Assembly (NCBI GenBank): GCA_003508835.1
Contig: PUFA01000003.1
Span: 8,223,501-8,287,500 of the forward strand
Length of the DNA stretch: 64,000 nucleotides
Direction of reading: 5' to 3'
DNA from: Eonycteris spelaea
Taxonomy: Eukaryota > Chordata > Mammalia > Chiroptera > Pteropodidae
Positions 1 to 12,573 of this stretch are shown here, in pieces. Position 1 is the first letter of the stretch; the number at the start of each line of letters is the position of its first letter. The notes under the pieces were generated by a model. The model ran no database searches and was not told where the DNA came from. It saw only the letters and a program-made list of their open reading frames with translations. The translations under genes were made by a program, and so were the position numbers.

Positions 1-655
1 ATAGCATTTAAGAAACATGGATGTGATCATAAATGAGACTCATACTTCCAAAGGGCAGTGATTTAGAAAATGTGGACACCATGAAATCTTGCCGTATATG
101 AACATAAAGATAAATCCTCACGTTCTGAATTGTCATCTGTCATTTTTTACTTTCTCCATTTTGGTTTCATATCATTTAAACATTTTTAACAATTACGAAA
201 ACATTATACAACTTTGAGTTAGTGGGTTTTTTGTTTTGTTTTATTGTAGGGCATGTGTTCATGGGAAGTGCTACTTGCTCACTTAGGATCTAAGCCTTGT
301 TTTAAGAAATCTGTTCCAAAAACGTAATGTCCTTAAAGAGTTATTTATAAATTGTATAAAACTTCCTATTGTTTAACCCAGTAACAAATTAGTTTCCAGG
401 AGAATATGATACACTATGTATATAGCAGATATGCTAATGTTTGATTAATAATCAAATTCATATAGGAAATACATTTAGAAGGAAAGCTGTTCTTGCAGAA
501 TTTTGCTCAGATTCCCTGTAATGCTGAATTTAAGACAGCATTTCAAAAATTGACTGAACATGAGGCATTTTAAATTGTAGCAGCCTCAGCAAATCTGCAG
601 GTTTCTTTTAGATAGTTGAATAGCCATGTAGAATTCTTTATAAGTCTATATATCC

Positions 656-707
656 ATCTATATCTATCTATCTATCTATCTATATATATCTATATGTGTG
701 TGTGTGT
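656..707. repeat. Microsatellite (ATCT)n merging into (TA)n and (TG)n
   Basis: Direct reading shows repeated ATCT units, then TATATATC, then a short TG run. It is a compound simple repeat likely to vary in length between individuals. Confidence 0.95.
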
Positions 708-869
708 TCTGTGTTTGTGAATGTTTTGTGTGTATATTTACATGTATAACTCATAATTTTATGAGCATAGGGCCAGCTGAATGACCCTATTAATAATTGT
801 ATTATCTGACACTTATTCTTCTGATTTTAGACATTATTCCCTGCATTTTACTGGTACTATGCCATGTGT

Positions 870-1015
870 ACTTATACAAATTCTTTAAGGTATGTAGTAG
901 TATCCCTGTTTTTCAAATGAGGAACCTAAGGCCCAGAGAAGTTAGATAACTTGCCCAAGATTGTTCAGTAAGTCTTGGAATGACATTTGATGCCAGAATC
1001 ATAGCTTCAGATACT
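870..1015 (+). repeat. MIR SINE fragment
   Basis: The stretch TTTTTCAAATGAGGAACC, then AAGGCCCAGAGAAG, then TAACTTGCCCAAGATTG follows the MIR core (TTTTACAGATGAGGAAACTGAGGC… and AACTTGCCCAAGGTCAC). This is an ancient mammal-wide SINE. Boundaries are approximate. Confidence 0.85.
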
Positions 1016-2183
1016 GCCATCTTAACTAATGCTTTCTTTCAGCATATGATATGTAATAGGATAGGTGAAATTTACATTATCCAGGAAATTTAATTTTTGA
1101 GTATTTGTATAGAGTAAGGAAAGCAAAACAGGATAGTCATTAAGAATATTACTTTCAAACACAGACTGCTTATGTTCAGTATCAGCACATATTAATGGTA
1201 ACCACTCAAAAAATATTAGCATTTATCATTTTACTAGAGTGTTTTGTGTGAGTCAATAGGGCTTTGGTAGTTCAACTATACATTGGCCAGTGCAGATTCT
1301 TAGAAAGAAGTAGTTAAAAAAAAAAAAAAAAGCAAAAACAAATTCTAATGGCTTTATAAGCATAAGGATAGTGAAAAATAATAAATTAAAACAAACTTCC
1401 ATACAAAATAAGTCAGACATATTTCCTAGACTGAGGCCTCCACCTCAACCTGGAGCACATTGCTGTAGAGAATGGGTCCTCTCACTTTGCAGTACTGTTG
1501 GCTTCAGTGTATTTATAGGCTGGATGGTAAAGGGACTGTAATGCCCCTTGGCTATTGATATAATTTTCATTGTTTCTAAGTACTTGGTCCCTTCTTTTAA
1601 TCATCAAAACGTTAGTTAACACCATTTGTTGGGTATAATTGCATGACTAGTATATTGTTATTTTGGTAGTTTTTTTTTCTGAATAAGCATATTTAGAAGC
1701 TTCTGGAGAATAGCAAATTGCTGATTATTATCTTGTTCCCTGTTTTCTTTCCACCTTGTTATTTTAGTTGTAATGATCCTAAAAAGTATGGAGTGATTAG
1801 ATTTTGGATTTTAAAGAAGGATAATTAAGAAAGATTAAATTTTGGAAGTTTTTAAATAGCAGAATCAAACGAAAGACTCAAGAAGAATGAGGTCTGTTAT
1901 GGGAGGTAACATGGGACAGAACAGAACCTTTCTATGTTTCTGTTGGTTTATTTTAGTTCATTATTTAGGGTGGTAGAATTTATTCACAAAGTTGCACATC
2001 CTTTTCCTCTTCGTATCACAAAGCAGATATATTCTTGGTATTTTGCTTTAGCTTTATATGTTTGACCACTACTGTGAAATTCCAAAGGTTATGTTGCATG
2101 ATAGCAGTTTGTGAATGTGGGCGCTGACATTTAGCGTCCTAGCAACAATGCAAGTTGTTGGTGCCTGACACCACCAGCTGTTT

Positions 2184-2227
2184 CGCGCGCGCGCGTCTGT
2201 GTGTGTGTATGTGTGTGTGTGTGTGTT
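2184..2227. repeat. (CG)6 fused to a (TG)n tract: alternating purine-pyrimidine run
   Basis: Six uninterrupted CG dinucleotides (2184-2195) run directly into TG repeats with a single TA break, ending near 2227. Alternating CG and TG is the textbook sequence type for left-handed Z-DNA. The CG run is striking because the surrounding DNA is CpG-poor. Confidence 0.95.
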
Positions 2228-5200
2228 TATAATTATTTTAGCATTCACTTCACAGCATGCGATATTTTCAGATTTTTTAGTGAAGTGCTTATTGCATTCA
2301 GTGCATTCTTCAGTTACATTATTGGTGGTGTTTATTAATAACACAGAAGCCTCTGATTTTAGGTTTTATTTTATTTTTCATTAGGGTGGAAATGAGGATC
2401 ATTTAATATTTGTAGAGTATCTGGCGAGCTTTCTGTTTTAAAAAAATGTTTATCTAAAGATTTTTTATTTTGTCTCTACAAGAGAGTATTGCGATTCAGG
2501 GCTAGAGAAAAGCATGCTGAGTCGGCACCTTTTGATTTCTTTCTTTTCCCTTAGACCCAGAATTATTATTGATGTATGATATGATCTTTACTTTTCCTAG
2601 ACTGGTTTAGCTCTGTTGTGTTTGTTTCCTTTAAAAACTATGTTTATTTCCAATTTTAAGCCTATAAATGTTCATACTGATGATACCTGGAAGTATTAAA
2701 CTTCGCAAGTTTAATGTGCTCCATGTAGCTTGGACATGACGACATTATACATGTGGGCAGCTCGAAGGTACATTCATTCATAGTAGACTATTCATACTTG
2801 TCATCTACTTATTTATTTGGGGTTTTAAAAATAGGGTTTTTTGGAGGGAGTGACGTTTTTTATTTAGGTTTTGATATTGCTTCTTTCCAGATTTGAAATT
2901 ATAGGATTTACAGTTGTTCAGTAAGTTATGCCATTAGCATTCTAATGTATAGCTAAGGCCTGAGTAGTTAGAAGTGCTTCATTGATATCATCCTCCTAAA
3001 ATGAATCAAGCCTAACATAGTAAGGCTTATTGCATAAAATCAATGTCAAAATAAAACCATGTTGCAGATTAATCAACAGGATCCCAGGGCTAATTGAGAC
3101 CTTTAGTGCGGAATAGAAAAAAGCCATCCTCACCCCAAGTGGTCACCACAACAAAAAAGTTTTCCCCTTTAATGGTACCCTTGTGCAAAACAATCCTCCA
3201 TGACCAACTAAAGTGGCCTTCTTAATTCTATTTTCTTAATCTACTATATGGATTTATATTTTCTGGGCTGTGGATACCCAAGCTTAGTGACAAGTTAAAT
3301 CACATTTACCCTCTATTATATTTGTAACATAATATAAAATAGGAATATTTTTTGTTTTCTTGGAATTTTAGCTAAAGCTCAAAGTTGAGGACAGTGTGAT
3401 ACAAGTGTGCCCTGTAGTGAAGAGAGGTGCTAGACACAGCTTCAAAGGACTTACTGAAAGGGCCAGATGGCCACTGACCGTCTCCCAAGAGCCTTTATAG
3501 AAACTGCACTTTGGATTTCCTATGAAAACAGCTTAACCAACACTGTAATCTCTGTTTTACCAGGACATTTACCCAGGTAATTTACCATGCATCACGCAGC
3601 TAGTTAAGTGTTCCAATGACTCTACAACCTCACCCTTCATCATTGCACCACATAGTGATTAAGACAGCTCAGAAGCAGCCCGTCCTCCCGCAAGTCAGCA
3701 CGTTAGAGGAGGGGGATTTTACCGCCTCTCTTGGGCAGTGGTCAGGCTCATTTATTTAGGGAGGTGAGGAGCATTGGGACTAGTGTTCAGTAGGTGTCAA
3801 AGATTGGTGCCTTTGGGCCAACTTTGGCTCAGAATGTCTTGGTTGTGTCTGGCATGTGTTTAGAAACAAGAAAACTCACTAAAAATCCAGTTGTGTTGAT
3901 TCTCTTGAGTCGTTACTGCCCCTTGGGGTGTAAGTGTCCCCACTCAATTTATCCTCCCCTTTCATTGTCTTATCCCAGCCATGTGGTCCAAAAAGCATTG
4001 CACATTTTTGAAGGAATTGTGAGGAGACAAGCAGTATCCATATGAGGAGTCATTGTGTACATAGTTGCTGAAATAGTTACATAATCACAATAATAAAACA
4101 TGAATAGCTAGCTTCTTTACTTGCTAGGTATGAGCCTTACAACAGAGACCAGGAATATAAGAACTATATTAACATGTATGATAATGTTAGGCAGGATTCA
4201 CTATACGACCCACCTCATGGACGAGACAGATACTAGAGTTCTCCTGTTTGGAGCCAGTACAAACTATCCCAAACACCTCAGTTGAATCAGCATTGTTTTT
4301 CCCCATCCGTCCACATCCTGACCTGCTTGGAGGGTGTCCTCGGTATCCAGGGTCAAATAAATACAGCTTTCTAGAAAGTGGATTGGAATCTTCAAGTAGC
4401 CTAAAGTGACTCAGCCTAAATGACAGCAGATCTGGTACATACAATCAAGATGCTGCTTCTGATAAGCCGGATTCTGATGTTCCTCAGAGTTTACCTAGTA
4501 GCCCACTGCTTTACTACTGTGACTAGCATTATAGTAAACAGACTTTCCAATGTCCTCTTATTTGCCACTAGAAAAGTTTTTTGGGGTCAAATATAATGTT
4601 TATATTAAACAAAAAAGTATATATATTTTTTATACACTTAAAACAGTCATTTTTCTTGTATGGCGAGCATTTAGTATTGGTCACCTGCAGGTACATAGTG
4701 TTGCATTTCAGTATTTTTAAAAATGTTCTATTAAGAAATATTGTTCAAATGATTGAATAGGAAATCCATTTTCAGAAAAAAAGTCACTGAAATGGACTTA
4801 TAGGATAGCATTCCTTTTTTCTTACTTTGGTTCCACCCTGACTGTTTAAAATTCTAAATAGCTATGGGTTCTATTATTATTGTATTATTGTTATTCCTGT
4901 CATGGTTTCTTTTTATCCAACTACTAATTTTTCTATAGTAGAGTCTTCTCAGCTTTAAAATTGAGGATGAAAATTTTATTACTTATTATTTACCACAAAT
5001 ACTATAAAAAGACATACCATCTTTGACTTTATGATTCCAGTTTCTAGTCTTTTTACTTCCTCTTTTTTTTAACCAACATTTTCCAAAATACACTTTTCAC
5101 CCTGACATAAAATGAACATTTTTTAAATGCCTATTTGGATTGCCAAGGGAAATAGTTGAAATCAGTGATATATAGACTCCTAAAAACGTGTCACTCGTAT

Positions 5201-5320
5201 AGGTTTTATTGTCTTGTGAAGTCTTTCATAGTGCACAAAGATGGACTTAATTATAACTTAAGGCACCATGTTGCTTTGTTCTCTTTTATTATTGGATTGA
5301 TAGGTTAATGTCTGTAAAGT

Positions 5321-5342
5321 GCCTTGTGTTCTAACACAAGGC
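5321..5342. other. Perfect 10-bp inverted repeat with a 2-base loop
   Basis: GCCTTGTGTT, loop CT, then AACACAAGGC is an exact inverted repeat. It could extrude as a short hairpin in DNA or in the pre-mRNA. There is no flanking context of a microRNA-sized precursor, since the stem does not clearly extend beyond 10 bp. Confidence 0.9.
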
Positions 5343-5449
5343 TAGAGAGATTTCTGCAATTATGTATACACCTTGATGGAAGAAAGAGCAAATGTCTTAA
5401 ATATTTTATAGCACACATGCTTTCATTAAATGTATTATTGACAGCAGGC

Positions 5450-5560
5450 TAAAGGTGAGGAAGACAGAGGATGACATCTTATTCATTTTCGTATCTCTTA
5501 TCCATCCTCAGTGCCTGGTGCTTTAAAAAAGCTCAGTAAATCTCAGAATTGAAGGGAAAA
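5450..5560 (-). repeat. L2 LINE fragment, antisense
   Basis: CATCCTCAGTGCCTGGTGC… followed by AAAAGCTCAGTAAAT resembles the antisense 3' end of L2 (…CCCAGCGCCTAGCACAGTGCCTGGC…GCTCAATAAAT). It is degraded and the boundaries are approximate. Confidence 0.5.
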
Positions 5561-6804
5561 TGTCCTATCTTATCAAAAGCAACAGAATCATTTGTAATAG
5601 ATTTCCCAAGCCATTTACTTTCCTCTCTGGTTTTAAATCTCATCTGAATATGCCTTCTCTTATTTAAATGGTATTTAATGTTTCACTTCTGTAATTATTT
5701 GATTGCTAAATCTTTGATCAACAAGTTAGACATTCAGCTCATACCCTTTACAAATAAAATGGAATCATTTCTGACTGATAATACAGTCAATGCATTTCAG
5801 GAGATTGTGAATATTGGTCAAAGATCATTAATCAAGTAACTGAGATGTTATAAAATTGGTAGAAATTATGCAGAAACCAGGAATGAAAAGGTTTGAGATT
5901 GTCTGTGGTCAACCTTTTAACCTTTTGAGGAATTTTAACATTCCTATAACTATGAATTTAATGTCTCTTTAGTTTTGTGTGCTTAAGACCCTTTTTATTA
6001 CAGGTAATTTTTGGCATAACACGACCAGCTAGATAAGCTGTATTTTAGAACTTTTAAATGTCTTTTATTACATTACCACCATCGTAGTTGATTCATTTAT
6101 GAAACACAAAGCACTCCCATTTGGAGAGATTTATTCTCACATCAGTTTTTTTTTTCTGGATTTGCCAGAATACCATAATGTTCGTGTTCTGAAGGTTAAT
6201 GCCCAAAGTCAAGCAGACAGAAGCCAAGTGCTGCAAGGTTTCCAAGATTAGGACTGATTCCCTTCACAGAAATAAATGATTCCTGCCATGTTCAGTGATT
6301 TTGTGCAGTGCTCCCCACGGCCGAGTGAGTGCATCAATACTGTAGTCCTTACCTGCTGTACATACTGATGACACTCGGTGTTAACTTGATTGACTGAGCA
6401 GTGCACTGGAGAGGACGCACCTGCAAGAGAAGTGCAGACACATATATTTTTATCCTGGTCTCGAAACATTTATTTTACATTTAATTTACTTGGGAGTCAT
6501 GGTTTCAAATTCCATGGGCTTTCAAGCCACACTGCTAAGGTAGAACAAACCTTTAAGTGCTGCTTTGTTTTCAGCATTATACCAAAAATGGTCTCAGGTT
6601 TATACCCTTTGCCAAAGCCTGATTTTATGCTTTTGAGGGAAAATGACATGAAGGTGACTATTAAGAATCCTGACGCATTAGTAACTGGAATTTAAGTCTC
6701 TTAAGAGGTTCTATCTAATGATGGGCAAATGGATCATTTAATTCAATTCTGAGGAATCATTTTGGCTATGTTTTTATGTTACATTTTATTATCATGTTTT
6801 GTAG

Positions 6805-8049
<1,245 letters not shown>

Positions 8050-9789
8050 TGAAATTATAGAAAATCTCAGAACATTTTTTTTGGTTAAACAAAAAAAATT
8101 AAACTTTCCAATTTATCTAAACCAAAGAGGGCGCTAAATAAGGAAACAGTTACAAAGGAATGCTCTGAAGCATTAAGATTAGAAAATCGTGAATATTGCT
8201 TAAATGTTGCTAAATCTGTAAATGATATTATCGGATGAAGCAGGGGCTAAAGATGAAAGATTTAAAATGATATATGTGTTTAATCATCTGTCAAGTCATG
8301 GTTCTATCTAATGTTCAATATTTTGTTTCTGCAACTGAATTTTACTTTATTGGAATATACTTTATTGCGGGGAAAATGCAACTTGTATAGAGTTCATTAA
8401 CTGGAGAGCACATTGTCATTGGGGTCCACTGTGGTAAAACTGCTTCCTTGCTTTTCATCTGTGCTGCTTGAAATATTCAGTAGTGCTTGTCTGAAAAAAG
8501 TGTAAAATTGCTGCGAAGTGTGAGAGACACAGTCCATGGGTCTTGCAAGTCAGCACCAGATTTTCTTGTGAAGATTTCCTTTCTGATAACTTTTCATCAA
8601 GAACTTAGTGGCAGCACACTGAGGGAAAAAGGAATATGAGAATTAAAAAGATGAAAATAAATGTATCCTGGGACGCATATTGCAATTCTCTACTGAATAT
8701 GCCTTGTTGGATGTCTGGACCTAATGGCTTCATTTCTCTCTCTGTTATTTTACCTCTGAGTATGGTAATGATAATGACCTGGATCATTGTAACATTTTGT
8801 AAAATGGTTGGTAGAAACTACAAGTTTATTGACCTGAACTTTATTACTGGTTCTGCCACTTATTTTCTTGGCAACTCAGGGTAGTTCTTATTTGCAGAAC
8901 TTATCTGTTTATAAAATTCGAGTAAGATTTTGACTCATTTATTTTTACTTTTTAGTAAAGGTGTATTGATTGCCTACTGTATACCAGGAATTTTGCTAAA
9001 TCCTAAGAACATGTTTTCAATAAAAAGTCTTTGATTAGGATTTATATATTCTTAGATAAGATCTCTTTGGGGAAGCACAGTTTATTTTCTTTTTAAATTC
9101 TTAAATGTGGCACAGTTACCTCATTTGCATTTTTTCCAAGACTAAATAATTTTATAGTTTTTGTGTAGCCTGGAATATATGAATCTGTGTTTGTGTATAA
9201 ACACATTTACACATATACTGATATATTTTTTCCTACTAGCCTTTTGGATGTTGTAAAGTAAGCATTTTAATATGGGAAGCTTCTGAGATAGAAAACCGTA
9301 ATGAGAGAATGATATGTAAAGAATGTCCTAAAAAATGCTGTGTTATGATACCCTAAGTAATTTAAAAGTCAGTGACCTTCAGTTAAAAATAGTCTGCTAC
9401 CAGCCTCTGTAAAGTCAATGTCATACATAGCATGAATTTAAGAAAATTCAAGGCACAGAGCCCTCTCTATTTAATTACTTAGCTGACATCAGGACTGGAA
9501 GTCAACAAGAGTGTATACTAGGTAATCAGGACCTTCTCAGGCACTCAGGTCTTCAGTCAGGATCTCTTCAAATCTAATTGTTACTGAGAAGTCTTGCATG
9601 CCAGTAAACGTCTTACATGTTAAAAATTGTATCATCAGAGTATTTTATCTGACTTGCTAGCAAATTAAAAAGGCAACAAAGGAGATTACTTCACTCTTTT
9701 CTACCTGCTTTCTTTTAGACTCCAAAGTCATAGAAATAATGAAACTACCTTAATGAAAGAATAGAGAAGTAAAGTCATATTCACTGCCC

Positions 9790-9960
9790 ATATTTAATGC
9801 AGTGGTCTAGCTATTTGGACAAAAGTTATCTTATTTAGTCTTTACCTCAGTTATGTACAACAGAATTATTTCATTTTTCAGCTGAAGAAACCAATGCCCA
9901 TAAATGGCACAGCTAAGATTCAAGCCAAAGCATAGCTAGCTCCAAAGTTTAAACCACTGA
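9790..9960 (+). repeat. MIR SINE fragment
   Basis: ATTATTTCATTTTTCAGCTG then AAGAAACC…GGCACAGCTAAGATTCAAGC follows the MIR body and tail (ATTTTACAGATGAGGAAAC… and GGGATTCGAACCC). It is degraded and the ends are approximate. Confidence 0.75.
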
Positions 9961-10564
9961 TTAACATGGTTGGATGTGGTCTGACTGTCAAATCATCTAG
10001 TCTATATCATAGACCTACCTGTAGCCACTACTGAGGAGCAGCGTGGCGCTCTGTAACATCATGAATCTGCCATAAGTGTTAAAATGCAGGCACACGATTA
10101 CACATAGAAGAGAAGTGAGGGACTATAAGATTATCTGGCTGACCCTATAAAATCAAACAGACTGTGGAAAACATAGGATTTAAATCAAGTCAGTTAGGGT
10201 AAAAATTTGTCAAAAGTAAACCAAAGGTGATTACTGGGAAGGAACTGTGACTGACTGACTAACCTAGCAAGCAGCCTGGTGGAATGGCTTATTTTGTGCA
10301 AAATAGTACTTATTAAGTAGTACTTATTAAGTAAGCCTCTAGTATATGCCCAATACTAGAAAATGAAAAGTAAAAAAAAAAAATGTAAGATGAAAGAACC
10401 ATAAATGTAACCATCTCCAGATGGTAACCCATGTCTCTTACAGAAAATAATATTTTTGATGTTGTATGACCTTAGAAATCTTACAGAGTAAAAGATTCTA
10501 GAAACATTTTAGAGTCAGGATGGTATTTAATACTCCATAAGGCACGTTTATGTACATTTTGCTC

Positions 10565-10700
10565 TCCCCAATTCGCCATTAAGTTGTTAATTCCTTGAGA
10601 ACCTTCCTGTCCATCTTTGAGGTTCTCGCCACACCTATGATATCACTCTTGTTTAGTAGGTACTGAATACGTTTTGAATTGAATAATTGAATGGTCTAGT
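10565..10700 (-). repeat. L2 LINE fragment, antisense
   Basis: AATTCCTTGAGAACC…CTCTTGTTTAGTAGGTACTGAATAC…GAATTGAATAATTGAAT parallels the antisense L2 end (CTCCTTGAGGGCAG…ATAGTAGGTGCTCAATAAA…GAATGAATGAA). Confidence 0.65.
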
Positions 10701-11933
10701 GAGTTGCTCTGGATGTATGAGGCATCCTGGAGAGGACTAGGAGCACACAATAAAATGTGTAGATATATCTTCAATAACCCTCAGTCATTCCAGTTCTGAT
10801 AGTGATCTTGAGATCCTTATGAGAAATATATCAGTCAGCATAGGGGCCTATTACTTTTGACTCTGATGATCTTATGGTAAAAAACAAATAAAACCTTGTT
10901 AGTCCTCTCCTATTTCTTAATTATACATGTTAGAAAATATTATTCTGATTTGCATAGAAACAAATGCAATAATATCTACAAAGGCTCTTTTATATCATAT
11001 ATCTTGAAAATTATTAAAGCAGTAAATATTGAACTACCAAATAGTCAGTTGAAACCACATCCAGTGAGATGAAAGGTACGTGACAGCTGAAAATGGAGTT
11101 TGAAATGCACGTTTTTTGCCTAATCAGTTGTTTTAATATCCTGTCTCCTTATCTTAGCAAAGGATGAAACTCATTTAAAACCTCCCCTATGGAGTTTCCT
11201 GAGGTACCTGTGGTACATTATAATCTTGCGGTCTGCAGGGCACTTAGAAGATGGATCGTGAACATTTTAAAAAGTTTAATGATATTCTCTCTTACCACTT
11301 GTTTTGTATTAATTTCTTACAGTTTCCCCTAAAATATAAGTTTCTTACCTGAGAGGTCATTTACCTAAATCAGTTTTTAATGACACTCTTTCTATCCCAT
11401 CACACAGTAAGAGTTTAAAAAGTGCCTGCTGAACAAATCTGAGATTCTAGTGGATGTCTCTGAGGGTTTTATCATAAATATCCTCACTAAGCTCAACTTC
11501 TGGGATGCATTCCAATATATTTTATTTGGTTTCATCTTTTTGTAGTGAAGTATTATAGCTTTACTAGTTTCATAAAATGTTATATACTTTTGAAATAATG
11601 TAGAAAAATAAAAATAAGATTTGAATAATAACCCTAAATCTATTATGCAAAATAACTCCCCCTAGTGTTTTATAAACATTATTTGACATCTCTTAATGTG
11701 TATGTATAGGCAGAGATCATCTTAAAAACCGTATTATGTTATTTCAATTAAAAGTATTAAATTAAGTTTAGGCTGAAAAATTAAAAAAAAGAACAGAAGT
11801 AAAAAAGAAAAGAAAATTGCTAATCATTGCTACAAGATATATTCATATCTAAAAGTACTCTCCAAAGATATTAAAAATATGAAAAATCAAAATAGGAGTG
11901 ATTTATCTTTTTAACTACTCACTTGATTTGGAT

Positions 11934-12155
11934 CAGGGGTCCCCAACCCCCGGGGTGTGGACTGCTACTGGCCTGAGGCTGTTAGGAACGGGCCGTACAG
12001 CAGGAGGTAAGCAGCAGGCAAGGGAGCAAAGCTTCATCTGTATTTGCAGCTGCTCCCCAGCGCTAGCATCACCGCCTCAGCTCCACTTCAGATCATCAGG
12101 CATTAGATTCTCATAGGAGCATCTGTCCCTGATGCCAAAAGGTTGGGGACCACTG
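11934..12155. mobile_element. Non-autonomous hAT-type DNA transposon (222 bp) with terminal inverted repeats
   Basis: It starts CAGGGGTCCCCAACC and ends GGTTGGGGACCACTG, a near-perfect 15-bp inverted repeat. Flanks ATTTGGAT (11926-11933) and CTTTGGAC (12156-12163) match at 6 of 8 bases, fitting an 8-bp target-site duplication as hAT elements make. The interior (CTGTTAGGAAC, GGGCCGTACAGCAGGAGG, ATTAGATTCTCATAGGAGC) is a familiar mammalian repeat of the Tip100-like kind; I do not trust my memory for the exact family name. It is internally deleted compared with longer copies and carries no transposase gene. The open frame across it is by chance. Confidence 0.85.
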
Positions 12156-12548
12156 CTTTGGACTATATATTATAAAGGATGGGAAAATAATTACAATTAC
12201 AGTCTCTCCTGCCTCCATGTTTTTGTTAGTTATATTATTTTTTTTAAACATCAAGATTGTTGATGATTATTTTTTTTCTGTTTTTATTTATTTTAATGAG
12301 AAATCCCCATAATGCATTAACCTGGTACTATATTTGAATGGATTCAGTGCTCTCTGATAGACTTTTTACAAAATTTTTTCATTGGTGAAGGCTATGTGGA
12401 TTGATGTAGATGATTAAATTTTGTCCTCTTGATAAAAATTTTTCCCTTAGACTCTACTCTTTAAAAGCCTGTTTTTCTTCTCTGAGCTCACTCAGAAGCA
12501 TTCCTCCCTAATATCTTTGAGACAATGAAGAATTCTTTTATTTTGAAC

Positions 12549-12573
12549 TTTTTTTTTTTTTTTTTTTTTTTTT
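12549..12573. repeat. Uninterrupted run of 25 T
   Basis: This is a homopolymer, the longest in the window. A long pure T run can be the antisense poly(A) tail of a relatively recent retroposed copy. The roughly 430 bases to its right do not match a family I know, and I could not find a target-site duplication. Confidence 0.9.

Larger units (their letters stand above)
1..6804 (+). other. ASXL3: ASXL3 intron upstream of the first visible exon (3' part, phase 0)
   Basis: Non-coding. It ends in a pyrimidine-rich tract and TTTTGTAG before the exon at 6805. Supported contents are an ATCT/TG microsatellite, one MIR, an alternating CG/TG tract, a perfect 10-bp hairpin and an L2 fragment, each listed separately. 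A run of 16 A at about 1317-1332 is also present. Stretches 1020-2180, 2230-5320 and 5560-6800 show no gene or clearly recognised repeat. Base composition is less AT-rich at about 3660-3990, 4190-4450 and 6180-6470, which are merely unassigned islands. No exon coding for the preceding ASXL3 residues is visible, so that exon lies outside the window. Confidence 0.8.

Noticed and set aside
2069..2344. 91-codon minus-strand frame with a His-Thr repeat
   Set aside because: The repeat is only the translated TG/CG microsatellite.
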